From Phalacrocorax aristotelis (Eukaryota > Chordata > Aves > Suliformes > Phalacrocoracidae), in assembly GCF_949628215.1 (NCBI RefSeq), contig NC_134288.1, positions 9,369,682-9,433,681 of the forward strand: a stretch of DNA of 64,000 bases. The letters are read 5' to 3'. Shown here piece by piece: positions 59,890-64,000 of the stretch. A program made the translations under genes and the position numbers. A model generated the notes under the pieces. The model saw only the letters and a list, made by a program, of their open reading frames with translations, was not told the origin of the DNA and searched no databases. Position 1 is the stretch's first letter. Each line of letters begins with the position of its first letter.

Positions 59890-62800
59890 CAGCAGGAAAG
59901 AGGCAAGCAATGTCATCAAGCACATCCAGAATAATTGGTGGGGAACAAAACAATGATTATATGGTTTCTGATGACTTCCACTGCAAATATTTCCCTAGAG
60001 ACGTTAGGAGTTAAGTAAATCATTGAGCAACAACCTGTAGGTACAGAGGCAGGCTCGGCCAGCTCTGGCTGCCAGTCTGCACACTGCTGCCTGGTTTAGT
60101 ACATCAGCAGCAGCCTTTTGGGCTTGCTCTCACGTCAAGATGTGGACATCCCTGAGAAGTCATGCCCTGATAAAATGCCTTTTTTTTTTTCCAAATAAAA
60201 CTGAGATTTTGACTGAAAAATTTGTCAAAATACTGGCCACCTCTTGCTGTTAAGTACTTTTACAGTTCTCAGTGCTGCAATACTGAGCACTTTACCCTCA
60301 CAGTAAGTCCATGCAGTGGGGATGCGCCACATGTTATAGGTGATAAATGAAGGACCAGGCAGCACCTTTCTCAGTGTAGGCAGACCATGGAGATAGTAAC
60401 AGAGCCACACTGTCCAGGCCAGCAGGCCATGCCCAGTGTTCCCATTCCAACGTGCCTACAGACTGTGACCTTACCCAACATTTATCAAATCCAACAGCGC
60501 CTGTCCAGTAACCTGAATGGCTCATAATCCATTTGATAATTGAGGAAAAGGAGGTATTGAAATGGGAAGGAATAGTGACACCATGATAAGGTGTATCAAT
60601 TGGGTGTCACAGCTTTATGGGTACCCTGAGCTGATAGACTCTTTGGAGAGACACCATCTGATTCAGAAATGCTGCACCAATCTAACTGGCATGCCATTAT
60701 TTCCAGGTCCATCACCTCTGTCTCAGAGCACTCCAGGAGGACTGGAGGTGGGATGCACTGTCATGAAGAGATACCACAGAGACGGTGATGCCATTGGCCA
60801 TGAAGCCAGGGAACTCCCAGGCTAGAGCTTGTTGGCTCTGGATCATTTTGAAGACCTGGAGGGACTGTTGATCACAGTGTTGGCCTATCAAGAAATGTGG
60901 CCTTCCTGCCACACCTTCCCATGCAACAAATGTGCTCTAACTGCCCAGGTCTTCCATCCAGGCTCCTGTCCTCTCAGATTTCTGGCCAGGTTCTTTCACA
61001 CTGAAAAATTGTGTCCCACCTGGTCCATCATGGCTCATTTACTGCCAGATAATTTACTGCTACAGACAGGAGAAAAGGAGAAAAATTTCTGCTGAGTGAA
61101 CATGTAATGTGTATCCACAGCCATGCTGGCTTTTTCCCTTTCACTCCATCCTCGTCCCGATCACCAGCACCACATGGATACATAGAACTGATGCCTTGAG
61201 CTGCACCAGAGCAGCAGCTTTTCACAGACAAGAAAATCTTCCTCTGTGGGCAACAGACCAAACGCAACCCCTATGTGCGGATCATGTCCCGATGTGCACA
61301 GCGAAGGCTGTCCATGGTGGAGGGGAGGATGCATTGGCCAAGGGGATAGCAGCAAACTATTCACTCCCCTGATGTGCTCTTCAGTGCAAGGGGTGGATGG
61401 CCAGCTTCTCAGCTCTGAAGGATAATAGTCCAGAAAAATGTTTGCTCAGAGTTAATACTTTCTGCAAATGTGGAAATACACGTTTCCAGCAGATTAGCCA
61501 GCTTTTGTCATACATTAATTCTGGCTTTGAAAAATATCCTAGCTAAGGGCCAAGAAAGGGATGGCAAAGGTGTCAAAGTACGTAAGGAGTTGTCACCCTG
61601 CAACCTGAGCAGCCAGGCATCTGCAAAGCACAAAGCCTTCCTGTCACAGGTAGATCATGACATTTGATAAGATGGAAGAGAGTATTAACAAGATGGTATT
61701 ATGTTATCATCCCTCCTGAATCACTTTACATTTTGGGTAATCACAATAGGAAACCTGAATTACCATAAAGACAGACCTGATAATGGTCAGTACACAATAA
61801 AGGGGCACTTTGGCACTGCAGAGAATAGCTTCTGAGCAGTGACCTTACAGGCATGACAGAAACGTGGCCTCTCGCCAGCTGTTGCTGAATGCAGAGGTCT
61901 CTGACAACTAAATACTTTAGATAAACCAAAGCAGATTCCCATAAAGAGGTTTAGGTCTTGCTAAAGCAACTTTCAAAGCACCAAGAACAGAAAGCCAAAT
62001 GACTGCGTGAGGACAGAAATGCAGAGTAAACCAGAACAGACCTGGTCAAAGAGAGAAGAATAGGACTCATGAAAACAGACACTTCTCGGATCGCCTGGAA
62101 GCTGAGACCTAAGGGCAGCCAGTAAAGAGGGACATAACCCCCAGAGCATAGATTAGACATCTTGACATTAGCACGAGGGCAGTAGGTTCCGGCCAGGGCA
62201 GAAAAAGTGAAATGCGTTAGGCCTGGTTGAAAAGGGAGATGGTTCTGCTCTGCTCTCTCCTTGATGGCATCATCCAGACAAGGCTCTTCTGCCTGACAAA
62301 CCGCCTCTGCGGGGACCCCTGAGCCAGAGCAGTCTTGATTTGCACTTTCATTCCTCTGGGACCATTAACGGTGAGAGACTGGTACATTCCCCACTGCTGG
62401 GGGGATCAGGGTTACTGGGGTGCATGTGCAGCTCCAGAGGACAACGCTGGTGCCTGCACCTCCACCAAGTGCCCCAGGGCATCAACTACCAGTTAAGTGA
62501 TAGTGCAGCTTGACAATGTGGTTAAGTGTTTCGTGAAAAATTAACTAGGTGCCCCCTGAGATTTCCACCCTTGATTTCTCCTAGGAGAGCTACATACAGA
62601 TATTTTGATTCATTTTTGTTCTTCTTAAGGGAATTCAGACTCAAACTGTTTGATTGTTTATTAGCTAATGCAAGAGCAATAAGGGAAATCTCTTTAAAAA
62701 ATGAGCTTGGCATTGACAAGGTTTGCACTGAAATGAAGAGAGAAGGCACCATGAACACCAGTCCTCATGGGGAGCTGGTTTTTATGGCTGCTTCCCTCAT

Positions 62801-63490
62801 TGCTTAGGACTCCGCATGAGGACAATTCCTTACACACATTTCAGAACAAATGCCTGCTGGGTCTGGCAGTGCACACAAGAAAACAAACAGAGTTCTCAGA
62901 GCCTGTCTCACAGACAGGTTTTCTTGGGGACAATTCGTTAAAAACTCAATGATCTTTTCAAAGATACCCTTAATTCTGTACCAGCTACCTGTCACTAGGA
63001 AAAAATGTTCAAATCATGTTGGCTTGATGAAATCAGGATCAAAGCTGTTTATTGACTTACTAATGACAGGTAATTATCCAGCAATCTGTGAACTATACAC
63101 TTGGGATCAATATCGGCAATGCAGCCGATAAAACATTATCCTAGGCATTTCTGAAATATTAATAAACCCATGGAAATGTCTAAATGCCTCTTTCTAACTC
63201 ATTCCGAGCAGTCCTAATCCCCCGCACACAACCGCAGATACACTCCCCTCCTTTCGCAGCACATGCACCCCAAGAGCAGGGCGGTCCCCTTTTTGCACCC
63301 CCTCCTGCAGGAGATGTGTGTGGTGCACCCCAATGGCAGCCCACGCTGCTGCCTGCAGCACACTAATGCAATGTTGCAAATGTGATTTACTTAGGTACCA
63401 GTCCTTTCAAGAAATATGACCTCTGCCCAGACCTGCCAAGCTGGCCCCACTAGATGCACAGCAGGCCAGAGTCTTGTCATGGGGTGATGG
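59890..63490. other. No gene recognised; possibly old repeat-derived sequence
   Basis: The interval lies between the promoter of the BPIFB paralogue and the 3' end of the next gene. Parts (about 60550-61370 and 61740-62480) have the feel of old transposon-derived sequence, but I could not identify a family, terminal repeats or a conserved domain. No exons were seen. Confidence 0.35.
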
Positions 63491-63496
63491 GGTCTT

Positions 63497-63502
63497 TTTA
63501 TT
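63497..63502 (-). terminator. Polyadenylation signal of the right-edge BPIFB-type gene
   Basis: A minus-strand AATAAA lies about 146 bases after the TGA stop of the partial gene at the right edge. Confidence 0.65.
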
Positions 63503-63647
63503 TCAGCTTATGAAGTCAAACTATTGAAAAGTCAAGGAAAGAGGAAGAAATGCCCCAGGAACTCCAGCACCCTCACTGCTCCCTCTCCCGCCCTATCCTG
63601 CTGGGTCTTCACAGCAGGGGTATGTTGCAGCCGTACCTCCCTGTGCC

Positions 63648-63904
63648 TCAAGTCTCCATGATGGGCACGTCCAGCACCAGAGAATTCTGCAGATTTAAAA
63701 ATAAAAAGCACACAGATAGCATTTAGCAGTTGCTTCCGTGCTCAGATGTGATGGGCTAGCAGCACTAACTCCAGGGATGACCCAGGGTACAGCAAAACCA
63801 CCATGTAAGTAAGCCTCTCAGTGCCTACTTTGAACCCACTGATGTTTGCCTGACGGTAGGTGATGCCCAGCAGTTCAGGCAGGGGGACCCTCCATGCAGC
63901 ACCC
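63648..63904 (-). CDS. 3' end of another BPIFB-type gene (last two coding exons, partial)
   Basis: Two exons, 63829-63904 and 63648-63686, have consensus splice sites (GTAGGC donor, TCTGCAG acceptor). They encode GAAWRVPLPELLGITYRQANISGFK joined to NSLVLDVPIMET and a TGA stop. The pattern VPLPELLxITYxxAxIxxxK followed by a short hydrophobic end is the standard end of the second BPI fold. The penultimate exon is 76 bases and starts in phase 2, against 77 and phase 1 in the neighbouring paralogue, so this is a different lineage, perhaps BPIFB3, BPIFB6 or BPIFB2. The rest lies beyond position 64000. Confidence 0.75.
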
Positions 63905-64000
63905 CTGGAATGAGGGGGAGATACTGTCAGAGGTGCTCCAGCTGTGGCAGGTGCTGCCAGCATCTCTGGCGCTTCCCTGCCTGCCTGCCCTCATGCTGCC

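Noticed and set aside
61740-62480. Possible LTR or DNA-transposon remnant
   Set aside because: No terminal repeats, target-site duplication or coding motif could be recognised.
1-64000. CRISPR arrays, operons, ribosome-binding sites, rRNA or tRNA genes
   Set aside because: The window is eukaryotic nuclear DNA; no such structures were seen, and the tandem repeats found lack the spaced-repeat pattern of CRISPR.

Overview
This is a vertebrate nuclear window, almost certainly from a bird. The evidence is multi-exon genes with GT-AG introns, four fragments of CR1 LINEs (the dominant avian retroposon) with their octamer-type 3' tails, and a locus matching the avian/amniote BPI-fold cluster next to CDK5RAP1. 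The species cannot be told from the sequence alone. Exon borders were read by hand from reading frame, splice consensus and phase, and were not confirmed with transcripts.

Layout, left to right. (1) 1448-11039 (+): an intact 15-exon BPI/LBP-type gene, 484 residues, with a TATA box and a polyadenylation signal. (2) 11350-12070: a CpG island. (3) 11740-18827 (+): CDK5RAP1, 13 coding exons, 561 residues, with a CR1 fragment in intron 5 and a GC-AG intron 7. (4) About 18.9-29.7 kb: no gene recognised. (5) 29.67-30.95 kb: CR1 copy. (6) 38595 down to about 34.1 kb (-): a BPIFB4-like gene whose second coding exon encodes long Gly-Leu-rich repeats; its seven coding exons for one BPI-fold domain are intact, but the expected second-domain exons were not found. 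(7) 48260 down to 41743 (-): a BPIFB4 relic with two one-base deletions, four lost splice donors and a premature stop. (8) 49.10-51.26 kb (-): a 5'-truncated CR1 keeping part of the endonuclease and most of the reverse transcriptase. (9) 58700 down to 52727 (-): an apparently intact 15-coding-exon BPIFB paralogue of about 511 residues, with a non-coding leader exon. (10) 63904 down to 63648 (-): the last two coding exons of a further BPIFB-type gene that continues past the right edge.

How the genes relate. All the identifiable genes except CDK5RAP1 belong to the BPI/LBP/PLUNC superfamily of secreted lipid- and lipopolysaccharide-binding proteins, associated with innate defence at mucosal or egg surfaces. 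CDK5RAP1 is an unrelated mitochondrial tRNA-modifying enzyme that marks the synteny. The minus-strand paralogues share almost identical exon lengths (105, 144-147, 64, 61, 80-92, 54, 171 nt), so they are tandem duplicates. The window shows three fates of duplicates: an intact gene, a decayed copy, and a copy that expanded a low-complexity N-terminal exon and may have lost its second domain.
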